Shown here: positions 6,401 through 12,947 of the stretch, piece after piece
Layout of the letters: each line of letters starts with the position of its first letter
Position numbering within the stretch: the stretch's first letter is position 1
Origin: Campylobacteraceae bacterium UBA1877
GTDB lineage: Bacteria; Campylobacterota; Campylobacteria; Campylobacterales; Campylobacteraceae
Assembly (NCBI GenBank): GCA_002352945.1
Contig: DDHL01000097.1
Coordinates: 7,892 to 21,206 of the forward strand
Direction: 5' to 3'
DNA length: 13,315 nucleotides
Notes under the pieces: generated by a model
The model's input: the letters and a program-made list of their open reading frames with translations, nothing else
The model's database searches: none
Told to the model about the DNA's origin: nothing
Position numbers and translations under genes: made by a program

Positions 6401-7243
6401 ATGTCCTCGATTTATTTATGTGCAATTTCAAATATAAAAAGCGGTGCTTGCGACCAAGATTGCAGCTTTTGTACCCAAAGCATTAAGCACAAAGCCAATA
6501 TCGCCCACTTTGAAAAAAAATCACTCCAAGCCATCTTAGAACAGGCACGCCAAGCTAGCGCCTTGGGAGCAAGCGGATTTTGTTTAGTAAGCTCTGGAAA
6601 ATCTTTAACTCCTAAACTTCTCCAGCAAGTGTGCGAAGCTGCTTTAGCCATAAAAAAGCAGGATTTAAAATTAAAACTCATCGCTTGCAACGGTCTTGCA
6701 ACATATGAGCAGTTATGTGAGCTTAAAAAGGCTGGAATAGAAGCATACAATCACAATCTTGAAACCTCAGAATCGTATTATCCAAATATTTGCTCAACCC
6801 ATTCATGGCAAGAGCGCTACAATACATGCTTACATGTAAAAAAAGCCGGGCTTGATTTGGTTTGCGGAGGAATTTTTGGAATCGGCGAATCTTTAGATGA
6901 TAGAAAATCTCTTTTTAGCGCCATAGCCTCCCTTGAGCCTGCAAATGTTCCTATAAATTTTTTCCACCACCATCCATCTCTACCTTTGAAACCATCTTCT
7001 ATTGATGCAAATGAAGCACTTGAAATTATCAAGCAAGCAAGACAAAAAGTTAGCAAGGCCAAAAAAATAATGGTTGCAGGAGGAAGGGCTCAATATTTTG
7101 GCGTGGGAGATTATCAGTTTTTTGAAAATGGAGCAAATGCCATAGTTATTGGAGATTATTTAACCACCAAAGGACATAGTGCCAAAAATGAAATAAGTGA
7201 GCTTAAAAAGCAAGGATATAGCATTACCAACTGTAAGGCTTAA
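6401..7243 (+). CDS. bioB: Biotin synthase (radical SAM)
   Basis: BioB converts dethiobiotin to biotin by inserting sulfur from an auxiliary [2Fe-2S] cluster, using a radical-SAM [4Fe-4S] cluster. The CxxxCxxC motif is C17-C21-C24 (ACDQDCSFC). Likely [2Fe-2S] ligands are C61 (FCLVSS), C96 (IACNG), C155 (LVCGGIFG) and R229 (AGGRAQ), matching C97, C128, C188 and R260 of the E. coli enzyme. YNHNLETS is another BioB hallmark. At 280 residues it is shorter than the E. coli form (346) but normal for the Helicobacter/Campylobacter version. AAGGAAG lies about 4 bases before the ATG. An iterated palindrome in the gene is read as L144-H145-V146, within CLHVKKAG. There are no other biotin genes in view, and the sodB gene follows. 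Confidence 0.95.
   Translation: MSSIYLCAISNIKSGACDQDCSFCTQSIKHKANIAHFEKKSLQAILEQARQASALGASGFCLVSSGKSLTPKLLQQVCEAALAIKKQDLKLKLIACNGLATYEQLCELKKAGIEAYNHNLETSESYYPNICSTHSWQERYNTCLHVKKAGLDLVCGGIFGIGESLDDRKSLFSAIASLEPANVPINFFHHHPSLPLKPSSIDANEALEIIKQARQKVSKAKKIMVAGGRAQYFGVGDYQFFENGANAIVIGDYLTTKGHSAKNEISELKKQGYSITNCKA
6830..6840. repeat. TTACATGTAAA palindrome inside bioB
   Basis: An exact copy in the coding sequence supplies codons TTA-CAT-GTA (L-H-V, residues 144-146). It falls in a surface-type helix before the conserved KKAGLD segment, where the sequence is tolerant of change. Confidence 0.8.
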
Positions 7244-7286
7244 AGAATAATTTTTTAATTGTAGTATGAATTAAGGCAAAAAAGAG

Positions 7287-7319
7287 TAAAATCGTCCTAT
7301 TAAAACATTTAAAAGGAGA
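7287..7319 (+). promoter_or_regulatory. Candidate sodB promoter (-10) and strong ribosome site
   Basis: TAAAAT at 7287-7292 is a possible -10 box, preceded by an A-rich tract (GGCAAAAAAGAG). AAGGAGAG at 7312-7319 is a strong Shine-Dalgarno sequence that fixes the sodB start at 7325. I see no convincing Fur box. Confidence 0.4.
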
Positions 7320-7324
7320 GAGTT

Positions 7325-7921
7325 ATGGCATTTACACTACCAGAACTACCTTATGCGCCAAATGCCCTTGAGCCGCATATTACAGCCAATACGATCGGTT
7401 TCCACCATGGAAAACACCACCAAACCTATGTTACAAACCTCAATAATCTCATCAAAGACACACCTCTTGAGAATAAATCTTTAGAAGATATTATCAAAGA
7501 GACTGCTTCAGATGCTAGCAAAGCTGGAGTATTCAACAATGCCGCACAAGTATGGAATCACACCTTCTATTGGCACTCAATGAGTCCAAATGGCGGTGGA
7601 GAGCCAACTGGTGATATTAAGGCAAAAATTGATGAAGACTTTGGAAGCTACGAAGAGTTCAAAAAAGCATTCAAAGAAGCTGGAGCAACCCAATTTGGAA
7701 GTGGCTGGGCATGGCTTATTTTAGAGGGTGGTAAATTAAAAATCACAAAAACACCCAATGCAGACACACCATTAGCTCATGGTCAAAAAGCTATCCTAAC
7801 AGCTGATGTTTGGGAGCATGCCTACTATCTAGACTACCAAAACCGCCGTCCAGATTATTTAGAAACTTTTTTGAGTTATCTAGTAAACTGGGATTTTGCA
7901 AACAAAAATCTAAAAGCCTGA
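7325..7921 (+). CDS. sodB: Superoxide dismutase, iron type
   Basis: SodB dismutes superoxide to oxygen and hydrogen peroxide in the cytoplasm. The 198-residue protein shows both SOD domains. The metal ligands are H27 (FHHGKHH), H79 (VWNHTFYW), D161 and H165 (DVWEHAYYLDY). The Gln in AAQVWNHTFYW (Q75) and the FGSGWAWL segment are typical of the Fe-SOD group rather than Mn-SOD. The length is normal for the family, and there is no signal peptide. The start is set by AAGGAGAG five bases upstream. The gene is followed within a few bases by a strong hairpin terminator. Tpx and NnrS lie close by on the other strand, which makes this a small cluster of redox-stress genes, though not one operon. Confidence 0.96.
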   Translation: MAFTLPELPYAPNALEPHITANTIGFHHGKHHQTYVTNLNNLIKDTPLENKSLEDIIKETASDASKAGVFNNAAQVWNHTFYWHSMSPNGGGEPTGDIKAKIDEDFGSYEEFKKAFKEAGATQFGSGWAWLILEGGKLKITKTPNADTPLAHGQKAILTADVWEHAYYLDYQNRRPDYLETFLSYLVNWDFANKNLKA

Positions 7922-7927
7922 GATCAC

Positions 7928-7958
7928 GTGGCATAAGCAAAAGGCTTATGCCACTTTT
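7928..7958 (+). terminator. Rho-independent terminator of sodB
   Basis: The 11-bp arms GTGGCATAAGC (7928-7938) and GCTTATGCCAC (7944-7954) pair perfectly around a 5-base loop (AAAAG), followed by TTTT. The hairpin lies 6 bases after the sodB stop. It could also help end the convergent phnA-like transcript, but the T-tract is only on the plus-strand side. Confidence 0.85.
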
Positions 7959-7962
7959 ACAA

Positions 7963-8172
7963 TTACGCCTTCTTTAAAAACTCAGTTTTTAAAACGATGG
8001 TGCTTTTTCCAATACGGCACTCAACTTGAGAGCTATTGTTTGTCAAACGGATATTTTTAATCACTTCACCGCGCTTAAGCGTCTTTGACATTCCTTTAAC
8101 TTTCAAATCTTTAACAGTCATAACTGCATCGCCATTTTCTAAAATGTTTCCATTTGTATCACGTGTTTCCAT
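7963..8172 (-). CDS. PhnA/YjdM-domain protein, short form without the zinc ribbon
   Basis: The protein matches the C-terminal KOW-like domain of PhnA/YjdM: DTNGNILENGDAVMTVKDLK, VKGMSKTLKRGEVIKNIRL, then IVLKTEFLKKA. E. coli YjdM is about 111 residues and has an N-terminal zinc ribbon; here the protein is 69 residues and has no zinc-ribbon cysteines (only one Cys). Despite the old name (alkylphosphonate utilisation), a phosphonate role for the family is doubtful and the function is unknown. Two ATGs are close together, at 8178 and 8172; GAAAGGA touches the first and is 5 bases from the second, so I prefer 8172. It converges with sodB and lies downstream of nnrS, with its own -10-like box. Confidence 0.8.
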   Translation of the reverse strand: METRDTNGNILENGDAVMTVKDLKVKGMSKTLKRGEVIKNIRLTNNSSQVECRIGKSTIVLKTEFLKKA

Positions 8173-8197
8173 AATCATCCTTTCAAAAAAAGGAGGT

Positions 8198-8203
8198 ATT
8201 ATA
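8198..8203 (-). promoter_or_regulatory. Candidate -10 box for the phnA-like gene
   Basis: Read on the minus strand this is TATAAT (preceded by TAGGG), 26-31 bases before the chosen ATG at 8172. It sits immediately after the nnrS stop codon, suggesting that the small gene has its own transcript. Confidence 0.45.
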
Positions 8204-8205
8204 CC

Positions 8206-9402
8206 CTACTTTTCAAAAAGAATTTTTCCAAACCTAGCCGACCACCATCCAAAAACCACTAACCACAGCAGTGCTGATGTGATCACCAAATGCAAATAAC
8301 CCATTCCACCAATAATATCTGCAAAAACTCTAAAAAGCGTCATTACTTGGATGAGAATAAAAAGAGCAGTTGTGTATTTATCGGCCACTGGCTCTCTTCC
8401 CGAATGGCCTAGCAAAACCCTTGTTCCAAAGCCAATTAAAACTGTTGTAAAATATCCTAAAGCCAACGCATGAAGCGCTCCATTTCCAAAATACCATCCC
8501 AAAGACAGCGCTTTTGAAATTCCCTCTAATACAAAAAGTAAAAATCCAACAGGAGCCCACCAAATGGAAAGAAATAGTACCCATAAAATAGGTGGCGACT
8601 TTCTAAAAGGAAGCCTCCAGCGTATCAATTCATAGCTTAAAACTACAAACAGCCATGCATCGGCAAATAGGGTATTTATCCCAAAAGTTTCCAATCCTAT
8701 TTTTAACATCAAGCCAGCTAAAATAAAGTGTAAAAAATACCTGCTTTTTTGTATCACATAGCCTTGAACTTTGTTTGCAGCAAAAAATGGAATCATCTTT
8801 TGAGAAACAGTTATAACAATTAAAAATAGATAGAGATAAAAGCTTACATGTAAAGCTAAGGTTTGCACATTTAAAAACAAGGTTGCAATAAAAAGCCCTT
8901 GCGCCAAAAAGCCAAAGATAAATCCACTCAAAATCCAAGTAGTATCGCTTTTATTTACTACTTCGCTTTGGCGCCACATTTGTAGTAAAATCCAAAAAAG
9001 CTTTGCATATCCTGCAAAAACCAAAACCATCGAAATAGCTAAAAATTGGGCAAAAAACCCTGAAATTACTAAAAGCAATCCCCCAAGATTGAACGTAAAA
9101 GCTGAAAAGAGATAGACACTTTGAGGCACGCTTGGTCTTGCTAAATACCTTGGAAAAACTGTGAGCAAAAACCCTGCAAAAAATTGGCTAAAAACAGTAA
9201 AAGCCATAGCATAGCCATGGTAGTAGCTTGTGCTTATTTGCAAAGAAAGAGCACCTAGATAGTTTAAACCCAAAAGAGCCACAAAAACCACTCCTTGAAC
9301 AATCCCACCAAAAAAGAAGAGTCGGTGGGGCATTGCTACAAGATTTTGCAATGGGGTTGTTTTTGGAGTTGGTGGCGGCGTTAAGCTATTGACAAAAACC
9401 AC
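8206..9402 (-). CDS. nnrS: NnrS family membrane protein
   Basis: NnrS proteins are polytopic haem- and copper-containing membrane proteins that help cells withstand nitric oxide and nitrosative stress. The 398 residues form about 12 hydrophobic segments. Family marks include PHRLFFFGG (25-33), STSYYHGYAM (H62), FPRYLARP, NGALHALALGYFTTVLIGFG (H311) and GHSGREP (332-338). The start is a GTG at 9402 with GAGGGGG about 9 bases upstream; it overlaps the end of tpx by 17 bp. M24 (AMPHRLF) is an alternative start without an obvious ribosome site. The overlap with tpx implies co-transcription and coupling of peroxide and NO defence. An iterated palindrome inside the gene is read as L184-H185-V186. 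Confidence 0.9.
   Translation of the reverse strand: MVFVNSLTPPPTPKTTPLQNLVAMPHRLFFFGGIVQGVVFVALLGLNYLGALSLQISTSYYHGYAMAFTVFSQFFAGFLLTVFPRYLARPSVPQSVYLFSAFTFNLGGLLLVISGFFAQFLAISMVLVFAGYAKLFWILLQMWRQSEVVNKSDTTWILSGFIFGFLAQGLFIATLFLNVQTLALHVSFYLYLFLIVITVSQKMIPFFAANKVQGYVIQKSRYFLHFILAGLMLKIGLETFGINTLFADAWLFVVLSYELIRWRLPFRKSPPILWVLFLSIWWAPVGFLLFVLEGISKALSLGWYFGNGALHALALGYFTTVLIGFGTRVLLGHSGREPVADKYTTALFILIQVMTLFRVFADIIGGMGYLHLVITSALLWLVVFGWWSARFGKILFEK
8844..8854. repeat. TTACATGTAAA palindrome inside nnrS
   Basis: An exact copy is embedded in nnrS and read on the minus strand as L-H-V (residues 184-186) at the end of a membrane segment. It is flanked by AGC and GCTA, as in several other copies. 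Confidence 0.8.
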
Positions 9403-9943
9403 AGCAGCTTGCCCCCTCTTTTGTCGCTGCAGTTACCTTTTTGAGTACTGCTGCATAATCTGGCTCTTGAGTAACTTCTGGAACAATCTGTTTATACACA
9501 AGGCGTCCATCTTTATTTACAATAAAAACTGCTCGCGCGCATAAGCCTTCAAATGAGCCTTTTGGAATTAAAACTCCGTAAGCTTTTGCAAAGGATTTGT
9601 TTCTAAAATCACTTAAAGTGTGGATGTTAATGTTTGATGTTGTGCAAAAAAGAGCTGCCGAAAAAGGAAGATCCATAGAGACGATTATCCCCTTTACTCC
9701 CTCTATTTTTGCAAGGGCTTCATTGAATTTTCGAGCCTCTTTAGCGCACACTGGAGTATCTAAAGATGGAACTGAGATAATGACTTGAATCTCATTACTT
9801 TCGCCACCAACTTGCACATCCTCTAAGTGAGGATTTGGAAGATGTAAAACTGGGACAACATCGCCTAAGTCTAAGTTTTGACCCTCAAGTTTTATCTTTT
9901 GTCCTTGAAAAGTTGTATAATTGGCCTTATCAAAAAATTTCAT
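9386..9943 (-). CDS. tpx: Thiol peroxidase (atypical 2-Cys peroxiredoxin) with Cys-rich C-terminal tail
   Basis: Tpx reduces hydrogen and organic peroxides using thioredoxin. The peroxidatic Cys is C66 in SVPSLDTPVCAKEARKF (T63-x-x-C66), and the resolving Cys is C100 (SAALFCTTSN). SDFRNKSFAKAYGVLI and CARAVFIVNKDG are further family marks. At 185 residues it exceeds the usual length of about 165-170. The extra tail ends GASCCGFCQ, with C180, C181 and C184, a C-x-x-C arrangement absent from ordinary Tpx. The tail-coding DNA overlaps the start of nnrS by 17 bp. The ribosome site AAGGAG lies 6 bases before the ATG and can pair with an upstream CTCCT. No signal peptide is present, so it should be cytoplasmic. 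Confidence 0.93.
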   Translation of the reverse strand: MKFFDKANYTTFQGQKIKLEGQNLDLGDVVPVLHLPNPHLEDVQVGGESNEIQVIISVPSLDTPVCAKEARKFNEALAKIEGVKGIIVSMDLPFSAALFCTTSNINIHTLSDFRNKSFAKAYGVLIPKGSFEGLCARAVFIVNKDGRLVYKQIVPEVTQEPDYAAVLKKVTAATKEGASCCGFCQ

Positions 9944-9948
9944 TTTTG

Positions 9949-9965
9949 CTCCTTTATTTTAGGAG
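9949..9965 (-). promoter_or_regulatory. Small hairpin covering the tpx ribosome site
   Basis: In the tpx leader (minus strand) CTCCT (9965-9961) can pair with AGGAG (9953-9949), which is the Shine-Dalgarno sequence, around a 7-base A/T loop. Five pairs is weak. It could lower translation or be incidental. Confidence 0.3.
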
Positions 9966-10030
9966 TAATTTTATCTGATTAATTCGTGAGAGTTCATTGA
10001 TTTGCGTCAAGGCTTTCAAAAAGGATTATA

Positions 10031-10663
10031 ATGGAATTGCAATGGTGGACATTTTTAGTTGCAATCACGATTTTGACAATTGCCCCCGGGGCTGATACTA
10101 TGATAGTTTTGCGCAATACTTTGCGTGGTGGAATTAAAGATGGACTAACCTCAAGTTTTGGAATTTCGCTGGGACTTTTTGTTCATGCGCTTCTTTCTGC
10201 TGTGGGAATTTCAGCTATTTTGCTCTATTCGGCTACTGCTTTTACTGTATTGAAAATTGTAGGTGCACTCTATTTACTCTATTTGGCATACAATAGTTTC
10301 AAAAGCGCCCAAAGCCTAAAATGGGGCGATAGCAGCTCTTTACATGTAAAGCAAAAAGAGTTTTTGTTTTTTCGCTCACTCCAAGAGGGATTTTTATCAA
10401 ATGTTTTAAATCCAAAAGCGATTGTTTTTTACATGGCCTTTTTGCCGCAATTTATCAACCCAAACGAAGGTGCGCTCTGGCAATCTTTGTTCCTTGCTGG
10501 CATCCATTTTATCATCTCAAACATTTGGCAAGGCGTGGTTGTATTGATGATAATCTCAACAAATAGATTTATTATGCAGCCCAAAATCCGCCAAAAACTT
10601 TTTATGATGAGCGGACTTGTAATGGGATTTTTAGGCATAAGACTTCTTTTTGAAAGACGCTAG
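10031..10663 (+). CDS. LysE/RhtB-family amino-acid exporter
   Basis: The 210-residue protein has the typical six-segment layout of the LysE/RhtB superfamily, which exports amino acids such as lysine, threonine or homoserine. The first segment carries the family mark TIAPGADTMIVLRNTLRGG (about 16-34). The second block has the GISLGLFVHALLSAVG helix, and the loop after TM3 leads to NVLNPKAIVFYMAFLPQF (124-141), the conserved NPK and FLPQF signature. The substrate cannot be assigned. AAGGATT precedes the ATG. It is transcribed divergently from tpx across an 87-bp spacer. Between TM3 and TM4, in the variable cytoplasmic loop, an iterated palindrome encodes L104-H105-V106-K107. Confidence 0.9.
   Translation: MELQWWTFLVAITILTIAPGADTMIVLRNTLRGGIKDGLTSSFGISLGLFVHALLSAVGISAILLYSATAFTVLKIVGALYLLYLAYNSFKSAQSLKWGDSSSLHVKQKEFLFFRSLQEGFLSNVLNPKAIVFYMAFLPQFINPNEGALWQSLFLAGIHFIISNIWQGVVVLMIISTNRFIMQPKIRQKLFMMSGLVMGFLGIRLLFERR
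10339..10350. repeat. TTTACATGTAAA palindrome inside the LysE-type gene
   Basis: A perfect 12-bp palindrome (14 bp with flanking C and G) in the coding sequence is read L-H-V-K in the variable loop of the transporter. Confidence 0.8.
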
Positions 10664-10771
10664 ATATAAAATCAAACTGGCACTAGTTGGTGCATTTGGG
10701 TAGTTACACTAACCATCCATTGCTTTTTGTTTCAACTAAAAAACCTCTCTTAGATAGATATCACAAACTAG

Positions 10772-10783
10772 TTTACATGTAAA
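10772..10783. repeat. TTTACATGTAAA palindrome, last copy before the ATPase cassette
   Basis: A perfect 12-bp palindrome overlaps by three bases another one, AAACTAGTTT (10765-10774). No further copy is found from here to the end of the window. Confidence 0.8.
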
Positions 10784-10921
10784 AATTCAAAAGAGTATTT
10801 TTTGAGAGTATAGTTATATCTTCTATGCCCAAGAGTGCTTTTTGATTTTTGTTTATTTATTTGGATAAGTGTAAGTTTAATTCACTCAATGAAGTTATGT
10901 TAAAACATACAATACGTTTTA

Positions 10922-10951
10922 AAGTTTATTTTTTTGTTTTTTTGCTATACT
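10922..10951 (+). promoter_or_regulatory. Promoter of the ATPase-TOPRIM cassette
   Basis: A long T-rich stretch (about 10925-10943) runs into TGCTATACT (10943-10951), an extended -10 (TG-n-TATACT). This is the classic sigma-70 form in Campylobacterota, where T-tracts replace the -35 box. Transcription would begin near 10958, about 40 bases before the ATG. Confidence 0.55.
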
Positions 10952-10997
10952 TATAGAAATATTAACACATATATTATGTTTTAAATAGGATAAAGCT

Positions 10998-12188
10998 ATG
11001 AGAATTTTAAAAATTGAAGCCGATGGTCTTAAACTGTTCCGCGACAAACTTGAAATTGATTTTACTACTTTGCAACGTGTCAGAAACGACAAAAATGAAA
11101 TGCTCTATAAAATATCCCAAAAAATTTACCAAAATAATGCTATTGCATTTGTGGGAATTAATGCATCTGGAAAAACAACGACACTTAAGGTAATCTCATT
11201 TGTAATTCAAATGCTTAATAATAGACCAATAAATATTATTAACAAATCAGGAAGTTATATAGAAAATAGTAATATTTTAAATGATTTAGCAGCAAGTGAA
11301 AGAGTCGTATTTAACGTTTATTTTAGCACGTCACCAGACTCTATATATAAACTAACCACAACAATAGTAAAAAGTAAAGCAAGTGATAAAGATGAGAATC
11401 AATTTATTATTGATGATGAGCAATTATGGGAAAAAAGCATTAAAAGCATTAAAACCAAAAAGAGCATTTTTGACTTTTCAAACTTAAAACCTATTCAATG
11501 CAGAGAAAAAGATGAAGAGTATTTGCCTGATGATGTTAGTATCATAATATCTTTAAATAAAAAGAATAACTCTAAAATTATTTTTAGAGATTCAATTAAT
11601 TGGACAAATATAAATTTAATTAGAAGGTTTGGAAAATTACCACAAGAATTAATAGTACTTTTGGACCCAAGTATTGAATATTTAAATTTTAACATTGACG
11701 ACAATGAGAAAGATATAGAAATTAAATTGAAATTTAAAAATAAAGAAGAGATTTTAATGAATTCGCTAACTGATTTAAACAAATATCTATCATCTGGAAC
11801 AATTAAGGGAGTCAATGTTTTTATCGATGCTATTTTAATACTAAAAAAAGGTGGATATCTGATTGTCGATGAGCTTGAAAATCACTTTAACAAAGAGATT
11901 GTAGCTTCACTCATTAGACTTTTTATGGATCGTAAAGTGAATAAAAAAGGTTCTGTAATTATATTTTCTACACATTATCCAGAGTTATTGGATGAGTTTG
12001 AAAGGAATGACAATATTTACATTACAAAAAACAGCAATGGAATTAGTGTTGAAAATCTTTCAAAGGTACTAAAACGTACTGATATAAAAAAGAGTGAAGT
12101 GTACCAAAGTGGATATTTAGAAGGTACAGTACCATCATATGAATCTTTTATGAAATCTAAAAAAGCACTAATTCAACTTATGGATTAG
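10998..12188 (+). CDS. ABC/AAA15-type ATPase, candidate defence-system component
   Basis: The 396-residue protein has the full set of SMC/ABC-like ATPase motifs seen in AAA15/AAA21 proteins of anti-phage systems. The N-terminal strand is MRILKIEADGLKLF. Walker A is GINASGKT (53-60), followed by a long lysine-rich insert (about 80-260). A signature-like LSSGTIKG is at 264-271, Walker B is YLIVDELEN (287-295, catalytic D291/E292), and an STH H-switch has H326. The C-terminus (RTDIKKSEVYQSGYLEGTVPS) resembles the end of RloA/OLD-like ATPases. There is no TOPRIM domain in this chain, but the next gene, two bases downstream, encodes a TOPRIM-like protein. In PARIS, AbiL and similar systems such an ATPase holds or triggers a nuclease partner; that role here is inferred. 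AGGAT lies 8 bases before the ATG. Confidence 0.85.
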   Translation: MRILKIEADGLKLFRDKLEIDFTTLQRVRNDKNEMLYKISQKIYQNNAIAFVGINASGKTTTLKVISFVIQMLNNRPINIINKSGSYIENSNILNDLAASERVVFNVYFSTSPDSIYKLTTTIVKSKASDKDENQFIIDDEQLWEKSIKSIKTKKSIFDFSNLKPIQCREKDEEYLPDDVSIIISLNKKNNSKIIFRDSINWTNINLIRRFGKLPQELIVLLDPSIEYLNFNIDDNEKDIEIKLKFKNKEEILMNSLTDLNKYLSSGTIKGVNVFIDAILILKKGGYLIVDELENHFNKEIVASLIRLFMDRKVNKKGSVIIFSTHYPELLDEFERNDNIYITKNSNGISVENLSKVLKRTDIKKSEVYQSGYLEGTVPSYESFMKSKKALIQLMD

Positions 12189-12190
12189 CC

Positions 12191-12712
12191 ATGGATCTAG
12201 ATGATTATATAGCATGTATCTGCGAGGGCGCTGCAGAGCAAGCCATAATGGAGCTGCTATTAGATAATGGCAGGCTCATATTTACAAGAGAACAATTGCT
12301 AGAAGAAAAGCTGATTCGAACCAGAGGCGCTAGAAGCTTTGAAAGAGAATTTTTAAGAAAAGGTTTTGAAAAAAAGATAACAGTATTAAGGATATTAGAT
12401 TCAAGAAAAGCAAACTTCAAATTAAGCAAAGCTTATGAACATAAAATTAGAGTTATTAATATTATAACTGCTCCTGAAATTGAGATGTTGATTATTTTAA
12501 ATGAAAATAAGTATCAAGAGTTCAAAAATTCTAATATAAAACCAAGTAAATTTTGTAAAACTAAACTAAAAATTAGCAATGTTAAAAACTATCATTTTGT
12601 AAAAAGCTATTTTTCTAATGTAGATCAATTAGTTGAATGTATTAGGGAATATAAAAGAGTTTCTCAAAATAGAAAAGGTGAGCATGGGTTGTTTGATTTA
12701 TTAAAAAATTGA
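12191..12712 (+). CDS. Small TOPRIM-like (RloB/AbiLii-type?) putative effector paired with the ATPase
   Basis: The 173-residue protein begins DYIACICEGAAEQAIMELLL. That is a hydrophobic strand followed by E12-G13 and E16, like the first acidic motif of TOPRIM nucleases. A second strand ends in ITVLRILDSR (D70). A third block, APEIEMLIILNENKYQEF (E96, E98), resembles the P-x-x-E-hydrophobic motif of RloB-type proteins. A usual DxD pair is not seen, so the catalytic set is incomplete or different and the TOPRIM call is tentative. The rest is Lys-rich and includes VECIREYKRVSQNRKGEHGLF. No ribosome site is visible; the ATG is two bases after the ATPase stop, so translation is probably coupled. 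I have not matched it to a named family with certainty. By analogy with AriA/AriB and AbiL pairs it may be the toxic effector. Confidence 0.65.
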   Translation: MDLDDYIACICEGAAEQAIMELLLDNGRLIFTREQLLEEKLIRTRGARSFEREFLRKGFEKKITVLRILDSRKANFKLSKAYEHKIRVINIITAPEIEMLIILNENKYQEFKNSNIKPSKFCKTKLKISNVKNYHFVKSYFSNVDQLVECIREYKRVSQNRKGEHGLFDLLKN

Positions 12713-12754
12713 CAATTATGGTTTTTGTACTTTTGATCTAACTTAAATTTATCA

Positions 12755-12780
12755 GAGACTGTTCAGAGTTTTGTGTCAAT
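12755..12780. mobile_element. Possible lone insertion-sequence end (IS256-like), no transposase
   Basis: The segment starting GAGACTGTTCAGAG and ending TTTTGTGTCAAT resembles from memory the terminal inverted repeat of IS256-family elements. Its partner repeat and a transposase gene are not in the window. It lies just downstream of the ATPase cassette. It may be a remnant or a chance likeness. Confidence 0.25.
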
Positions 12781-12866
12781 GACTGATAGTTGAATAAAAT
12801 TGTATCATAGTTTAGATAAAGTATCAATGTACTGATGACATGCTACCTTTTTTCCAATACAAACCC

Positions 12867-12892
12867 ACAAAGCCCTTTTAATAGGACTTTGT
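12867..12892. terminator. Hairpin between the cassette and the EF-hand gene
   Basis: ACAAAGCCCT (12867-12876) and AGGACTTTGT (12883-12892) can pair with one mismatch around a short A/T loop. There is no long T-tract on either side, so termination for the convergent genes is plausible but unproven. The remainder of 12713-12947 shows no gene. Confidence 0.4.
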
Positions 12893-12947
12893 AGGTATAC
12901 CATTTCAAACAATAATTATCAGATGTATAAAGATAAGTTTTTATTAT

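Larger units (their letters stand above)
10664..10997. other. 334-bp A+T-rich spacer before the ATPase cassette
   Basis: No gene is seen here. The spacer holds a weak hairpin after the lysE-type stop (GCAC at 10680-10683, GTGC at 10690-10693) that lacks a T-tract. Two overlapping palindromes follow, AAACTAGTTT (10765-10774) and TTTACATGTAAA (10772-10783), the last iterated copy before the cassette. A T-rich stretch then leads into the promoter of the ATPase gene. Base composition becomes more A+T-rich from about 10800 on. Confidence 0.6.

Noticed and set aside
7244..7324. Fur box upstream of sodB
   Set aside because: I looked for a 19-bp Fur-like inverted repeat and found only general A+T-richness.
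10664..10997. tRNA gene or attachment site before the ATPase cassette
   Set aside because: There is no cloverleaf-like sequence, and no direct repeat shared with the 12713-12947 spacer was seen.
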